Part shown: in pieces, positions 27,305-36,889 of the stretch
How positions within the stretch are numbered: the stretch's first letter is position 1
Layout: each line of letters begins with the position of its first letter
Assembly: GCA_022826925.1 (NCBI GenBank)
Contig: JAJDTX010000082.1
Span: 1 to 64,000, forward strand
Length of the DNA: 64,000 bases
Reading direction: 5' to 3'
DNA from: Bryobacterales bacterium
Lineage (GTDB): Bacteria; Acidobacteriota; Terriglobia; Bryobacterales; UBA6623
Position numbers and translations under genes: made by a program
Notes under the pieces: model-generated
Told to the model about the DNA's origin: nothing
What the model saw: the letters and a program-made list of their open reading frames with translations, nothing else
The model's database searches: none

Positions 27305-28339
27305 ATGATTCAGGTTGAAGGCGTCACCAAGCGCTACGGGCCCAAGACCGCAGTCTCGAACATCAGCTTCGAAGTCGAGCGCGGCGAGATCGTCGGCTTC
27401 CTGGGCCCGAACGGGGCCGGAAAGACCACGACCATGCGCATCCTGACGGGCTTTCTCCCGCCGACGCTCGGAACGGCGAGCGTCGCGGGCTTCGATGTCG
27501 GCAAGAGCCCGATCGAGGTAAAGCGGCGCATCGGGTACCTGCCCGAGTCTCCGCCGCTGTATCCCGAGATGGAGGTCGGCGACTATCTGCGCTTCGTGGC
27601 AGCCATCAAGCGCATCCCCAAGAGGGAGATTTCCCGGCGCGTCGACGCGGTCTTGGAGCGAACCGCCACAGGCGCCGTCCGGGACCTGCTGGTGGGCAAG
27701 CTGTCCAAGGGCTATCGGCAGCGCGTCGGTCTGGCGCAGGCGCTGATCCACGGTCCGGAAGTCTTGGTGCTCGACGAGCCCACTTCGGGCCTGGACCCCA
27801 AGCAGATTATCGAGGTGCGGGGCCTGATTCGATCGCTGGCGGGCGAGCACACGATCCTGCTCAGCACGCACATCCTGCCGGAAGTCGCTGGCACCTGCGG
27901 GCGGGTGATCATCATCAACGAAGGGCGGATCGAGGCCAGCGACACTCCTGAGAATCTCACGGCGCAGCTACAGGGCGCCAATTCCCTGTTGCTGGATATT
28001 GAGGGTCCTTCCGAACAGGTCCGGGAACGGCTCGAACTCGATCTGGCCGTGCGCAAGGTGGTCGAGCACGAGGCCCGCAATGGCCGCACGGTGTGGCGCG
28101 TCGAGGCCGACAAGGACGAGAACCTCACGCGGCGGCTGGCCGAAGCGGTGGTCACGTCTGGCTGGGGCCTGTACGGGATGCAATCGCTCGGGCTGAGCTT
28201 GGAGGACATCTTCCTCAAGCTGACCAGCGACGAGTCGGCTGCGGCGCAGGCCGAGGAAGTGGTGCCCGAGCCCGAGGCGGCTGAATCGGAACCGCCCGCC
28301 GACGAGGGCTCTGAGAGCGGGGAGGGCGCGGACGAATGA
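27305..28339 (+). CDS. ABC transporter ATP-binding protein, GldA-like
   Basis: A 344-residue ATPase. Walker A GPNGAGKTT (about 36-44), signature LSKGYRQRVGLAQAL, Walker B VLVLDEPTSGLD and the switch His in LLSTHILPEVAGTC are all intact. The architecture, with a C-terminal domain of about 90 residues after the nucleotide-binding domain, matches the GldA/CcmA-like group that pairs with GldF and GldG proteins. The last 30 residues form an acidic tail (EEVVPEPEAAESEPPADEGS). The stop overlaps the permease ATG by four bases. A TTG at 27299 is in frame, but the ATG at 27305 is more likely. In gliding Bacteroidetes these proteins support motility; in other phyla the substrate is unknown. Confidence 0.92.
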   Translation: MIQVEGVTKRYGPKTAVSNISFEVERGEIVGFLGPNGAGKTTTMRILTGFLPPTLGTASVAGFDVGKSPIEVKRRIGYLPESPPLYPEMEVGDYLRFVAAIKRIPKREISRRVDAVLERTATGAVRDLLVGKLSKGYRQRVGLAQALIHGPEVLVLDEPTSGLDPKQIIEVRGLIRSLAGEHTILLSTHILPEVAGTCGRVIIINEGRIEASDTPENLTAQLQGANSLLLDIEGPSEQVRERLELDLAVRKVVEHEARNGRTVWRVEADKDENLTRRLAEAVVTSGWGLYGMQSLGLSLEDIFLKLTSDESAAAQAEEVVPEPEAAESEPPADEGSESGEGADE

Positions 28340-29109
28340 GAAACATCTGGACTATCGCGATGCGCGAGTTCAAGGTGTACTTCACGTCACCGATCGCGTA
28401 CATCGTGCTCGCCATGTTCGCCGTGGTGTTCGGCTACTTCTTCACATCTGGCCTAGCGTTCTTCATGGACTACAGCGCCAGCGTGCAGGCCCAGGGCGGC
28501 GCCGGCGCTCCGCCGCTGAACGTCAACCAGTTCGTCATCGAGCCGTCGCTGGGAAACATGAGCATCGTGCTGCTGTTCTTGATTCCGATGATCACGATGC
28601 GCCTGTTCGCCGAGGAGCAGCGCAGCGGCACGATCGAGCTGCTGCTGACCTCCCCGCTGCAGGACTACCACATCATTTGCGGCAAGTGGCTCGGGGCGTT
28701 GTTGCTGTATGGCTGCCTGCTGCTGGTGGCAGTGCTGAACCTCTCGGTTCTGTTCCTGTACACGACGCCGGACTGGAAGCCGCTGCTGGTCTCCCTGCTC
28801 GGCCTGCTGCTGATGGGCGGCTCGATGATCGCGATCGGCACGTTCCTCTCGACGCTGACGCGCAACCAGATCGTGGCCGGCGCTCTGACGTTCGGCGTGC
28901 TGTTGTTGCTCTGGGTCCTGAACTGGATCAGTTCGTACGAGACCTCCACGTTCAGCCGGATCTGCGAGTACCTCGCCATCTCGCCGCACTTCGAACAGTT
29001 CTCGAAGGGTGTCATCGAACTCAAGGACCTGCTCTACTACCTCAGCGCGATTTCCCTCGGACTCTTCCTCAGCAAGCGCTCTCTCGAAGCGCTGCGCTGG
29101 AAGGCATAA
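28336..29109 (+). CDS. ABC transporter permease, GldF-like
   Basis: A 257-residue inner-membrane protein with six predicted hydrophobic segments: IAYIVLAMFAVVFGYFF, MSIVLLFLIPMITMRLF, LGALLLYGCLLLVAVLNLSV, LLVSLLGLLLMGGSMIAIG, VAGALTFGVLLLLWVLNW and LLYYLSAISLGLFLS. The EEQRSGTIELLLTSPL segment after the second helix is the coupling region typical of ABC-2 permeases of the GldF/NosY type. It is translationally coupled to the ATPase upstream by a four-base overlap and followed 13 bases later by the GldG-like gene. Confidence 0.9.
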   Translation: MRNIWTIAMREFKVYFTSPIAYIVLAMFAVVFGYFFTSGLAFFMDYSASVQAQGGAGAPPLNVNQFVIEPSLGNMSIVLLFLIPMITMRLFAEEQRSGTIELLLTSPLQDYHIICGKWLGALLLYGCLLLVAVLNLSVLFLYTTPDWKPLLVSLLGLLLMGGSMIAIGTFLSTLTRNQIVAGALTFGVLLLLWVLNWISSYETSTFSRICEYLAISPHFEQFSKGVIELKDLLYYLSAISLGLFLSKRSLEALRWKA

Positions 29110-29122
29110 GGAGTGCTCGGCA

Positions 29123-30574
29123 ATGGACTGGTTGCGTTCCAGACAGTTCAGATCGGGCGGCTATGCCGCTGTCTACACCTTGGTGTTCGTGGCTATCTTG
29201 GCCACGGCAAACTGGCTCGGCGTCCAGTACAACGAGACCTACGACGCGACCGAGCGCAAGCTCTACAGCCTGTCAGACCAGACGCATAAGATCCTCGACG
29301 GCCTCGAGCGGGAGGTGGTCATTTCCTACTTCGACCGGACATCGCAGTTCGTGGCGGCCCAGGACATGCTGCGTCGCTACGAGAACGCGTCGAACCGTGT
29401 CTCGGTCGAGTACGTCGATCCGGACGAGGATCCGATCAAGACCGAGGCCATGAACGTCCGTACCTACGGCACGTTGATCTTGAACATCGACGGCGTGCGC
29501 CACGAGGCCTCTTCGCTGAGCGAGCAGGACATCACCAACGCCATCATCACGGCCATCAAGGGCCAAGAGAAGACCGCCTGCGTTGTCACCGGTCACGGCG
29601 AGTCCTCCGGCGACGACATGGATCGCAACGGATTCGCCAACGCCGTGTCGCGCATCGAGGACGCCAATTACGATCACCAACAGGTCAACCTTGCCGAGGG
29701 CGCGGTCCCCGAGGATTGCTCCATCGTGGTCGTGGCGGGTCCCAGCACGGCCTATTTCGATCCGGAAGTTGCGGCGATTCGCGACTTCGTGGAAGGTGGC
29801 GGCCGGGCGCTGCTGCTGCTTGGGCCCGTGCTGCCCGACGAGCGCGGCCGCCGCGAAGAGCGCAATCCGAACCTGGTGGATCTGCTTGCGAGCTGGGGGA
29901 TCGAGGCCAAGAACGACGTGGTCATCGACCAGTCTGCGATCGGCCAGCTCTTCGGGGGCGGCCCGTTCACGCCGCTGGTCAGCGAGTATCAGTTCCATCC
30001 GATCGTCGAGCCCTTGGAAAACGTGGCGACTCTTTTCCCACGCGCTCGCAGCGTCGGGCAGGCGTCGGACGTGCCTGACGGCTGGACGGTTGATGTGTTG
30101 TTCGAGAGCTCGGAGACGAGCTTCGCGACGTCGGCGCTGATGGCGGAGGCGGCCGGCTTCACGCTGGGGCCGGAGTCGAGCCAGACCGATGGCCCGATCG
30201 CTCTGGCTGTGGCGGCGACATACGACGTGCCCGAGGCAGCCGCGGAGGAGTCCGAGCCGTCCGGGGCAGCTGGTGACGCCATCGAGCCCGCCGAGGAAGA
30301 AGCCGAGCCGGAGGGCCGCGTCGTAGCGGTCGGCTCGGCCGGCTTTGCCAGCAACTACGGCCTGGCACTGGGCGGCAACGACGATCTGCTGCTCAACATG
30401 CTGAACTGGCTGAGCTCGGACGAGGATCTGATCTCGGTCCGCCCGAAGGATCCGGAATCGACCGTGATCGAGATGACCGCCGCGGAGATGAGCCGCATCT
30501 TCTATGCGAGCTTGCTGCTGCTGCCTCTCATCATCATCGTGACCGGCGTCTGGACATGGTGGGGCCGCCGTTAG
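29123..30574 (+). CDS. GldG-like auxiliary membrane protein
   Basis: A 483-residue protein of the Gld-type auxiliary subunits. AAGGAG lies ten bases before the ATG at 29123. One N-terminal membrane segment (GGYAAVYTLVFVAILATANW) anchors a large periplasmic domain. The family hallmark KLYSLSDQTHKILDGLEREV begins near residue 47, followed by YFDRTSQFVAAQDMLRRYE and an ABC-type-uncharacterised domain with CVVTGHGESSGDDMD. An Ala/Glu-rich linker (about 375-400) precedes a C-terminal membrane segment (SLLLLPLIIIVTGVWTWW). It is part of one operon with the two ABC genes upstream and the DUF4340 gene downstream. Confidence 0.9.
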   Translation: MDWLRSRQFRSGGYAAVYTLVFVAILATANWLGVQYNETYDATERKLYSLSDQTHKILDGLEREVVISYFDRTSQFVAAQDMLRRYENASNRVSVEYVDPDEDPIKTEAMNVRTYGTLILNIDGVRHEASSLSEQDITNAIITAIKGQEKTACVVTGHGESSGDDMDRNGFANAVSRIEDANYDHQQVNLAEGAVPEDCSIVVVAGPSTAYFDPEVAAIRDFVEGGGRALLLLGPVLPDERGRREERNPNLVDLLASWGIEAKNDVVIDQSAIGQLFGGGPFTPLVSEYQFHPIVEPLENVATLFPRARSVGQASDVPDGWTVDVLFESSETSFATSALMAEAAGFTLGPESSQTDGPIALAVAATYDVPEAAAEESEPSGAAGDAIEPAEEEAEPEGRVVAVGSAGFASNYGLALGGNDDLLLNMLNWLSSDEDLISVRPKDPESTVIEMTAAEMSRIFYASLLLLPLIIIVTGVWTWWGRR

Positions 30575-30625
30575 CGGAGAACTTCGAACACTCGCAGCGT
30601 CAGTCGCGCCACGCGCATCCTAGCC

Positions 30626-32002
30626 ATGAAAGCGAATCCCCTTCTCGTAGCTGCCGTATTGCTGGCTGTGCTGGGCGGAGCGGTCTGGTATACGCGGGAG
30701 AATCCGCCCGCGGATGAGGATGCCCAGCCGAAAGTCGTCGATCTGGAAGAGGCCGACATTCGCGAAGTCAGCTTGCTGCGCAAGGGTCAGGATGCCATCA
30801 CGGTAGTGCGCGGGGCGGACGACGAATGGGAATTCGGCGGCGGCCTGGAAATTCCCGCCAACCAGACCGTGGTAGGCCAGATCGTCTCCAGCCTTGCGAC
30901 CCTGAATGCCGAGAGAGTGGTCTCGGAGAACGTGGTGGACTGGGGGCCGTACGAGCTTGCCGAGCCCGAACTGGCCGTGAGATACAAGCTCGCCGAGGGC
31001 GGCGGCACGGTGCAGTTCGGGCGAGACACCCCGACCGGATCAGGCGTGTTCGCCCGGCTGGAAGGCGACCCGCGCTTGTTCACCTTGTACAGCTACAACA
31101 AGACAACGTTCGAGAAGTCGCGATTCGACCTGCGCGACAAGCGCCTGCTGGATCTGGACGCCGCTTCGATTTCCAGCGTCACGGTTGTCGCGGGCGGCCG
31201 CACGTTGCAGTTTGAGCGCGCCGGCGGGAACTGGGCGATTGCCTTGCCCTACCGGCTGAGGGCCGACGAGTTCACGGTCAGCGATCTCGTGCAAGTGGTG
31301 AGGACGGCCGAGATGACCGAGGTCTTGAGCGATTCCACCGAGAGTGCCGACTACTCGTTCCGCGCGCCGATCGCGACGGTGTCCGTCACGGACGGCAGCG
31401 GCGAGCACGAGCTGAAGGTGGCCAAGGACGGGGACGCGTACTATGCCGCCAGCAGCGCACACAGCGGTGTGTTCGGCGTGAGCGCGACGCTGGCTGAGAG
31501 CTTCGACAAGCCGCTGGAGGACTTCCGAAACAAGAAGTTGTTCGACTTCGGCTTCGCCGACCCGGAACGGGTCCAGGTGCGGGCTGGGGACAAGGACGTA
31601 GCCCTCGTGAAGGGCGAAGGTGGCTGGTTGCTGGAATCGGACGGCAACCGCGAAGTGGATGGCGAACAGGCGCAAACCCTGCTGGACCGCCTGCGAAACC
31701 TGACGGCCACCGAATTCCCCTCCGACGACGCGGATCGGCAGAAGGCCTTCGGGCTGGACTCGCCGGCAATCACAGCCTCGGTAACGCCGGCAGGCGAGGA
31801 TGGCGCGGCGGAGACCGTGTTGGTCTCGAATACCGGCCAGACCCTGGTCTACGCGGCGCGGGCCGGCGAGCCGTCCACATACCGGGTCGAGCAATCGGCC
31901 GGGCTGGACATCGAGCGCGCCGTGGAGGACATCTTGGCACCGCCGGACGCCGAAGACACGTCTGCCGAGCCGGACGCCGAGGGCGAGGATTCTGACAGCT
32001 AG
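30626..32002 (+). CDS. DUF4340 periplasmic membrane-anchored protein
   Basis: A 458-residue protein with one N-terminal membrane anchor ([18 protein letters not shown]). The remainder consists of repeated beta-rich DUF4340 units: [20 protein letters not shown], then [20 protein letters not shown], and [20 protein letters not shown], each followed by a Trp/Leu-containing hairpin. DUF4340 proteins almost always follow GldA/F/G-like genes, as here, and are thought to form the periplasmic part of that assembly. The C-terminus is acidic ([19 protein letters not shown]). The 51-base spacing from the preceding gene supports a single operon. Confidence 0.88.
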   Translation: MKANPLLVAAVLLAVLGGAVWYTRENPPADEDAQPKVVDLEEADIREVSLLRKGQDAITVVRGADDEWEFGGGLEIPANQTVVGQIVSSLATLNAERVVSENVVDWGPYELAEPELAVRYKLAEGGGTVQFGRDTPTGSGVFARLEGDPRLFTLYSYNKTTFEKSRFDLRDKRLLDLDAASISSVTVVAGGRTLQFERAGGNWAIALPYRLRADEFTVSDLVQVVRTAEMTEVLSDSTESADYSFRAPIATVSVTDGSGEHELKVAKDGDAYYAASSAHSGVFGVSATLAESFDKPLEDFRNKKLFDFGFADPERVQVRAGDKDVALVKGEGGWLLESDGNREVDGEQAQTLLDRLRNLTATEFPSDDADRQKAFGLDSPAITASVTPAGEDGAAETVLVSNTGQTLVYAARAGEPSTYRVEQSAGLDIERAVEDILAPPDAEDTSAEPDAEGEDSDS

Positions 32003-32057
32003 GGGCCATGCGGCGCCCTGCGGTCGTTACGGGCAGGTGAGGCGCGTGCCCGCTACC

Positions 32058-32591
32058 ATGGGGTTGGACATGGACGAACTGCGTTCACTCATCCGCGAGG
32101 TGCCGGACTTTCCCAAGCCGGGCATCCTCTTCTACGACATCACCACGGCACTGAAAGATCCCAGGGGCTTGGCGATGGTAGCTGACGAGCTCTGCGAGGC
32201 CGCAGACGGTCTCGCAGTCGATCTGGTCGCCGGAATAGAGTCCCGCGGATTCCTTTTCGGGCCGCAGGTTGCCCAGCGTCTCGGGACTGGATTCGCCCTG
32301 ATGCGCAAGCCGGGCAAGCTGCCGGCCGCAACCTCCAAGGTGAGCTACACGCTGGAGTATGGCACTAACACGCTCGAAATCCACTCGGATGCCATCCAGC
32401 ACGGGCAGCGCGTGCTGATCGTGGACGACCTGCTCGCCACCGGCGGCACAGCCGAGGCCGCCGTCCAGCTCGTGGAAAAGCTCGGCGGGACGGTGGCCGG
32501 CCTGTCGTTCGTCATCGAGCTGGACTTCCTCAACGGGCGTGACAAGCTCCGGGGGTACGAGGTCTCGTCCCTGCTGCACTACGACAGCTAG
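32058..32591 (+). CDS. apt: Adenine phosphoribosyltransferase
   Basis: A 177-residue enzyme converting adenine and PRPP to AMP (purine salvage). Diagnostic parts are [19 protein letters not shown] near the N-terminus, [11 protein letters not shown], and the PRPP-binding loop [14 protein letters not shown] (about 120-133), then [12 protein letters not shown]. The start is uncertain: GTG at 32046, ATG at 32058 and ATG at 32070 are all in frame. GGTGAGG at 32036-32042 is nearest to the GTG, while homologues usually begin close to 32070. I use 32058. It is followed 18 bases later by ispE. Confidence 0.93.
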   Translation: MGLDMDELRSLIREVPDFPKPGILFYDITTALKDPRGLAMVADELCEAADGLAVDLVAGIESRGFLFGPQVAQRLGTGFALMRKPGKLPAATSKVSYTLEYGTNTLEIHSDAIQHGQRVLIVDDLLATGGTAEAAVQLVEKLGGTVAGLSFVIELDFLNGRDKLRGYEVSSLLHYDS

Positions 32592-32609
32592 GAAGTGCGC
32601 TCCGGCCGC

Positions 32610-33569
32610 ATGGCGGATCCCACAGGCCTCCGACCGCAAGCACTGCAACTACAGGCCTATGCCAAGGTCAATCTGTTCTTGCGCGTGCTCGACAAGCGCC
32701 CCGACGGATTCCACAACATCCGGACACTGTTCCAGACTGTCAGCTTGAGCGATTCGCTCAGCGTCCGCATCACGCCGGCCAGCCGGCCTGCGGTCCAGCT
32801 GACTTGCAGCCGGGAGGATCTGCAGGGCGAGGACAATCTGGCCTGGCGCGCCGCCGACCAGATGCTCAGGCTCACTGGCCTGGCGGCGCAGATCGAGATC
32901 ACCCTTGACAAGGCCATACCGTCGGGCGCTGGCTTGGGAGGCGGCTCTAGCGATGCGGCGGCCGTGATTCGCGCGGTCGCCTCCATGCTGCCCACGCGAC
33001 CGGACGCTCAGGCCCTCTTCGACGTCGCGGCCGAGCTCGGCAGCGACGTGCCTTTTCTCTTGCTCGGAGGCTCCGCCATCGGCACTGGTCGTGGCACCGA
33101 GCTGAAGCCTCTGGCTGACTTGCCACCGGCCGCTCTAGCGATCGCACAGCCGGCGGTGGAGGTCTCCACGGCGTGGGCATATCGAGCCCTGCAGGAGCAC
33201 CGCGCTGCATTGACACCAGACTCGGATAAGAGTAAGATCGAAAGGCTCGACTTGAGTTCCAGCACTCCCTTCATCGGCTCGCTGCCAGGCAGCAGGGAGG
33301 GCGTGGTGAACGACTTCGAGTCGGTAGTATTCCGGCGGTACCCGCTGATTGCCGCTCTCAAGGAGCGGCTGCAGGCCTTGGGGGCGCAGCCAGCTCTGAT
33401 GTCAGGCAGCGGATCCGCAGTTTTCGGGGTCTTTGAGTCCTATCAGTCTGCGAGACTAGTAGCGCAGACGCTGCGGGCCGAGGGGTTCGCGGCGTGGTCG
33501 GCGGAGTATGTGGGCCGGGCAGCGAGTCGCGCGCCAGACGCATCCGACTTCGACTCCGCGAGGCGCTAG
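32610..33569 (+). CDS. ispE: 4-diphosphocytidyl-2-C-methyl-D-erythritol kinase
   Basis: A 319-residue GHMP kinase of the non-mevalonate isoprenoid pathway, which phosphorylates CDP-methylerythritol. LQAYAKVNLFLRVLDKRPDGFH (split: AKVNLFLRVL and KRPDGFHNI) contains the substrate lysine. The ATP-binding loop is IPSGAGLGGGSSDAAA (about 107-122), and SGSGSAVFGVF near the C-terminus is the third GHMP motif. The ATG at 32610 is preferred over an in-frame GTG at 32595. The gene order ispE-prs-rplY-pth is conserved in many bacteria, which supports the call. A short C-terminal extension after the kinase fold is Ser/Arg-rich. Confidence 0.95.
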   Translation: MADPTGLRPQALQLQAYAKVNLFLRVLDKRPDGFHNIRTLFQTVSLSDSLSVRITPASRPAVQLTCSREDLQGEDNLAWRAADQMLRLTGLAAQIEITLDKAIPSGAGLGGGSSDAAAVIRAVASMLPTRPDAQALFDVAAELGSDVPFLLLGGSAIGTGRGTELKPLADLPPAALAIAQPAVEVSTAWAYRALQEHRAALTPDSDKSKIERLDLSSSTPFIGSLPGSREGVVNDFESVVFRRYPLIAALKERLQALGAQPALMSGSGSAVFGVFESYQSARLVAQTLRAEGFAAWSAEYVGRAASRAPDASDFDSARR

Positions 33570-33620
33570 ACGACGGGTAGCGCGCGGCTCGAGAACACGC
33601 ATCGGTTGGGAATTCGCACA

Positions 33621-34568
33621 GTGCCTACGGAATCGAGGTTGAAGGTCTTTGCCGGATCCGCCAACAAGGAGTTGGCGGGGGACATCTGCGCGTGCCTGGG
33701 CATCCGACCGGGACAGCTGGCGCTGTCTCGCTTCACCGATGGCGAGATCCACGTCCAGATCGAAGAAAACGTTCGGGGCATGGATGTCTTTGTCGTTCAA
33801 CCCACCTGCACCCCGGTGGACGAGCACTTGATGGAGTTGCTGCTCTTGCTGGACGCCTTGCGGCGAGCTTCCGCCAAGCGGATCACGGCCGTGCTGCCTT
33901 ACTACGGCTACTCGCGCCAGGACCGCAAGGACCGCCCGCGGGTGCCGATATCGGCCAAGGTGGTGGCCAACCTGCTTGTCGCTGCCGGCGCCGACCGCCT
34001 GTTGACCCTGGATCTTCACGCAGCCCAGATCCAAGGCTTCTTCGACATTCCGGTCGACCATCTCTACGGGCGGCCGGTGATCGTGGAATACCTACAGCAG
34101 CTGCACCTGCCGAGGCTCGCGGTGGTGTCGCCGGACGCCGGCGGAGTGGAGCGGGCGCGGGCCCTGGCCAAGCGCTTGACCGCGCCGTTGGCCATCATCG
34201 ACAAGCGCAGGGACAAGCCGGGCGTGTCGGAGGTCATGCATGTGATCGGGGACGTGCGGGATCGCACCTGCGTGATCGTCGATGACCTTGTCGACACGGC
34301 CGGCACGCTGGTCAATGGCGTCAACGCCTTGCTTGACCAGGGTGCGGCCGAGGTGTACGCCGTCACGACCCATGCCGTGCTTTCTGGGCCCGCAGTGGAT
34401 AGAATTAAGGAGTCGAAGCTTAAGGAACTGGCGGTCACCAACTCGATTCCGCTGTCCGAGGAAGCCAAGGCGAGCGGCAGAATCCGGCAGTTGAGCGTAG
34501 CGCCCCTGCTTGCGGCGGGCATCAACTCGATCCATAGCGAGTCTTCGATCAGCATGTTGTTCGGCTAG
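33621..34568 (+). CDS. prs: Ribose-phosphate pyrophosphokinase (PRPP synthase)
   Basis: A 315-residue class I PRPP synthase making PRPP from ribose-5-phosphate and ATP. Key regions are KVFAGSANKELAGDICACLG at the start, SRFTDGEIHVQIEENVRG, the ATP flexible region YYGYSRQDRKDRPRVPISAK, the binding segment TLDLHAAQIQGFFDIPVDHL with the catalytic His, and the PRPP loop CVIVDDLVDTAGTL. The GTG at 33621 matches the family start; a TTG at 33606 is also in frame. Its product feeds purine, pyrimidine, NAD and His synthesis and is the co-substrate of the apt enzyme encoded just upstream. Confidence 0.95.
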   Translation: MPTESRLKVFAGSANKELAGDICACLGIRPGQLALSRFTDGEIHVQIEENVRGMDVFVVQPTCTPVDEHLMELLLLLDALRRASAKRITAVLPYYGYSRQDRKDRPRVPISAKVVANLLVAAGADRLLTLDLHAAQIQGFFDIPVDHLYGRPVIVEYLQQLHLPRLAVVSPDAGGVERARALAKRLTAPLAIIDKRRDKPGVSEVMHVIGDVRDRTCVIVDDLVDTAGTLVNGVNALLDQGAAEVYAVTTHAVLSGPAVDRIKESKLKELAVTNSIPLSEEAKASGRIRQLSVAPLLAAGINSIHSESSISMLFG

Positions 34569-34579
34569 GGGGATGACTG

Positions 34580-34600
34580 CGGGCTCTTGCGAGGCCCGCC
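34580..34600 (+). other. Hairpin between prs and rplY
   Basis: GCGGGC (34580-34585) and GCCCGC (34595-34600) can pair around a short, partly self-complementary loop. It could be an attenuator or processing site separating prs from the ribosomal genes. There is no T-run after it. Confidence 0.3.
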
Positions 34601-34641
34601 CAGAATGCGGCCGCTGCCAAGGCGGCTAGGGAGCAGACGCA

Positions 34642-35271
34642 ATGCAGCAGCAGATTGAAATGGAAGTGGCGGTGCGCGAGGAGCGCGGCAAGAACGCGGC
34701 GCGGCGGCTGCGCTTGACGGGTAACGTGCCCGCGACGGTATACGGGCTGGGCAAGGCCCCTACAGCGATCTCGGTCAACACCAAGGCGATGACGTCCGTG
34801 CTGAAGGAACCGTCTGGCCACAACCGTGTCTTCAATATCAAGTGCGACGGCGTGCAGGAGCATGCCATGGCCGTCGACTACCAGATCGATCCGGTGAAGC
34901 ACTCGCTGCTGCACGTGGACCTGCTGCGCGTGGACGTCAGCAAGCCGGTCACCGTCTCTGTCCCGATCAAGGCCGTCGGCACGGCCTTCGGTGTCAAGAC
35001 CGAGGGCGGCTTCGAGGAGATGGTCAGCCGGGAGGTTCGCATCGAGTGCTTGCCGCTCGACATTCCGGAGAACCTTGAGGTGGACATCACGGACCTGCAC
35101 GTCGGCCAGGCGATCCGGGCCAAGGATCTGCCGGCCAGCGACAAGTGGACCTTGGCGGATTTCGAACAGAAAGTGCTCGTGCACGTCATGGCCTCGCGCG
35201 CAACGACCGAACTGACCGACGAGGAGGAGGCCGAGGAAGAAGAGGCCGAGGCCGAGGAGCAGGCGGAGTAG
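34642..35271 (+). CDS. rplY: Ribosomal protein L25 (Ctc form)
   Basis: A 209-residue long form of bL25, also called Ctc or TL5, which binds 5S rRNA in the large subunit. The N-terminal L25 domain (about 1-92) contains REERGKNAARRLRLTGNVPA and VYGLGKAPTAISVN. The second, beta-barrel domain follows with LLHVDLLRVDVSKPVTVSVP and EVRIECLPLDIPENLEVDIT. The C-terminal 20 residues are almost purely acidic (EEEAEEEEAEAEEQAE). The gene starts the run rplY-pth-rpsF-rpsR-rplI. GGGAG lies ten bases upstream of the ATG. Confidence 0.95.
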   Translation: MQQQIEMEVAVREERGKNAARRLRLTGNVPATVYGLGKAPTAISVNTKAMTSVLKEPSGHNRVFNIKCDGVQEHAMAVDYQIDPVKHSLLHVDLLRVDVSKPVTVSVPIKAVGTAFGVKTEGGFEEMVSREVRIECLPLDIPENLEVDITDLHVGQAIRAKDLPASDKWTLADFEQKVLVHVMASRATTELTDEEEAEEEEAEAEEQAE

Positions 35272-35321
35272 CCGGGTGCCTTGCGGCCGCCGGTTGGTCC
35301 CTTTGAGTTGCGGCGGAAGCC

Positions 35322-35936
35322 ATGTTCTGGAGGCGCGCGGTGCCCGAGGACGCCGATTGGCTGATCGTCGGGCTGGGCAATCCTGGCGAGGAGTATCGGC
35401 AGACGCCGCACAACCTGGGCTTCCTGACGGTCGAGCGCCTTTCGGAGGATGCGGGGATCCGCGTCACGCGACCGGAAGAGGACGCGCTAGTCGGATCCGG
35501 AGAGATCGGAGGCAGGCAGGCATTGCTGGCCAAGCCGCTCTCGTTCGTGAACCGCAGCGGGGGGCCCGTCAAGCGGCTGCTGCGGCGCTACCGCTTGGCC
35601 CCGCAACGGCTGCTCGTTGTCTACGACGAGCTGGATCTGGCTTGGGGTCGGTTGCGTCTCAAGCAGAAGGGGTCGGCTGCGGGTCATAATGGTATGCAGT
35701 CCATCATCGATGCGCTGGGGACGTCAGAGTTCCCGCGGCTGCGCATCGGGATTCACCCGGGACACCCCGTCTCCAACGGAGCGCGGTACGTCCTGCGCCC
35801 GTTCACCCGGGACGAGATCGAGGAAGTTGGGGAAATCGTCGGACGCGCGGCGGAGGTCGTGCGGCACGCCCTCGCCGAGGGCACGGAGAAGGCCATGGCG
35901 CGGAGCAACCGCCGCCTGGCCGAGTCACAGGAATAG
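35322..35936 (+). CDS. pth: Peptidyl-tRNA hydrolase
   Basis: A 204-residue enzyme that releases stalled peptides from tRNA. The catalytic region is near the start: Asn20 in VGLGNPGEEY and His30 in TPHNLGF. The other family marks are KPLSFVNRSGGPVKRLL, VVYDELDLAWGRLRLKQKGS with the catalytic Asp, and AAGHNGMQSIIDALGTSEFP, LRIGIHPGHP. It follows rplY by 50 bases and precedes rpsF by six, as in many phyla. The N-terminal MFWRRAVPEDA extension is slightly longer than in E. coli. Confidence 0.95.
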   Translation: MFWRRAVPEDADWLIVGLGNPGEEYRQTPHNLGFLTVERLSEDAGIRVTRPEEDALVGSGEIGGRQALLAKPLSFVNRSGGPVKRLLRRYRLAPQRLLVVYDELDLAWGRLRLKQKGSAAGHNGMQSIIDALGTSEFPRLRIGIHPGHPVSNGARYVLRPFTRDEIEEVGEIVGRAAEVVRHALAEGTEKAMARSNRRLAESQE

Positions 35937-35942
35937 AGAGTC

Positions 35943-36479
35943 ATGAGAGTTTACGAGTTGGGGTTCATCCTCAAGCCGGACCTGCCGGAGCAGGAAGCGC
36001 AGGAGTCCCTCGAGAGCGTCAAGCGGGTGCTGGCGTCGGGCGGGGCCAGCGTGGACAAGGTGGATGACTGGGGCAAGCGGCCGCTTGCCTACCGCGTGCA
36101 CGGGTTCTGGAGCGGCCACTACATCTTCATCCAGTACTCGACCAACGGAGACCGCTCGCTGAACCGCGAGCTCGAGCGCCGCTTGCGCGTCTCCGATCAC
36201 GTCATCAAGTACATGGTGATCCGCATCGACGAAGACCTCAAGCGGTTGGCCAAGGCGCAGGCGCGCCGCGCAAAGCGGCAACCGGTGCTGGATGCCAAGG
36301 CTGCCGCGCGCGCCGCCGAAGCCGAGAAGGCCAAGGCGAGGGCGCCGGGCAAGCCCGAGCCAGAGCTGCCGTCGCCGCCGGCGCCCGGCGAGCCCGAGCC
36401 GGCTGAGGCAGCTGCTGCCGAGGAGCAAAGCGCCGAACCGGCGGCTGCCGAGGCGAGCGCCCCGGCCGCCGAGGAGTGA
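35943..36479 (+). CDS. rpsF: Ribosomal protein S6 with long Ala/Pro/Glu tail
   Basis: A 178-residue bS6. The first 100 residues form the normal S6 fold ([55 protein letters not shown]), which binds S18 on the small-subunit platform. A basic helix and then a disordered stretch of about 60 residues rich in Ala, Pro and Glu follow ([20 protein letters not shown] and onward). E. coli S6 has a short poly-Glu tail added by RimK; here the acidic tail is genetically encoded and much longer. GAGAG lies just upstream of the ATG. rpsR begins 26 bases after its stop. Confidence 0.94.
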   Translation: MRVYELGFILKPDLPEQEAQESLESVKRVLASGGASVDKVDDWGKRPLAYRVHGFWSGHYIFIQYSTNGDRSLNRELERRLRVSDHVIKYMVIRIDEDLKRLAKAQARRAKRQPVLDAKAAARAAEAEKAKARAPGKPEPELPSPPAPGEPEPAEAAAAEEQSAEPAAAEASAPAAEE

Positions 36480-36505
36480 TGCGGGGTATCGAGAGGAATC
36501 GACAA

Positions 36506-36889
36506 ATGGCTGAGAACGAAGAGACACGACCGGCGCCCCCGCGCGAGGCCGGCAGCGGCCCGCGCCGCGACCGAGGCGGCCCGGAGGGCCGCGGCCGCTC
36601 CGGCGGCAAGCGCTTCTTCCGGCGGCGCAAGGTGGACTACTTCAGCGTCAATCGGATCGACCACATCGACTACAAGGATGTCGAGACGCTGAAACAGTTC
36701 GTCGGGGACCGCGGAAAGATCAACCCGCGCCGCCACACAGGGCTGAGCGCGAAGCACCAGCGCCAGCTGCGGCGGGCGATCAAGCGCGCCCGGAATCTGG
36801 CCCTGCTGCCGTTCGTCGGCGTGATCGAGAAGCCGCAGCGCGACAGGGATCGCTCGCGGGAGAGAGAGAGGAGTGGCTCCGATGCATGA
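36506..36889 (+). CDS. rpsR: Ribosomal protein S18 with charged extensions
   Basis: A 127-residue bS18. GAGAGGA eight bases upstream fixes the ATG at 36506. The conserved core (about 38-108) contains [40 protein letters not shown] and [20 protein letters not shown]. About 35 extra residues rich in Arg, Gly and Pro precede it ([20 protein letters not shown]), and a run of alternating Arg, Asp, Glu and Ser closes the protein. The end overlaps the start of rplI by eight bases. Confidence 0.94.
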   Translation: MAENEETRPAPPREAGSGPRRDRGGPEGRGRSGGKRFFRRRKVDYFSVNRIDHIDYKDVETLKQFVGDRGKINPRRHTGLSAKHQRQLRRAIKRARNLALLPFVGVIEKPQRDRDRSRERERSGSDA

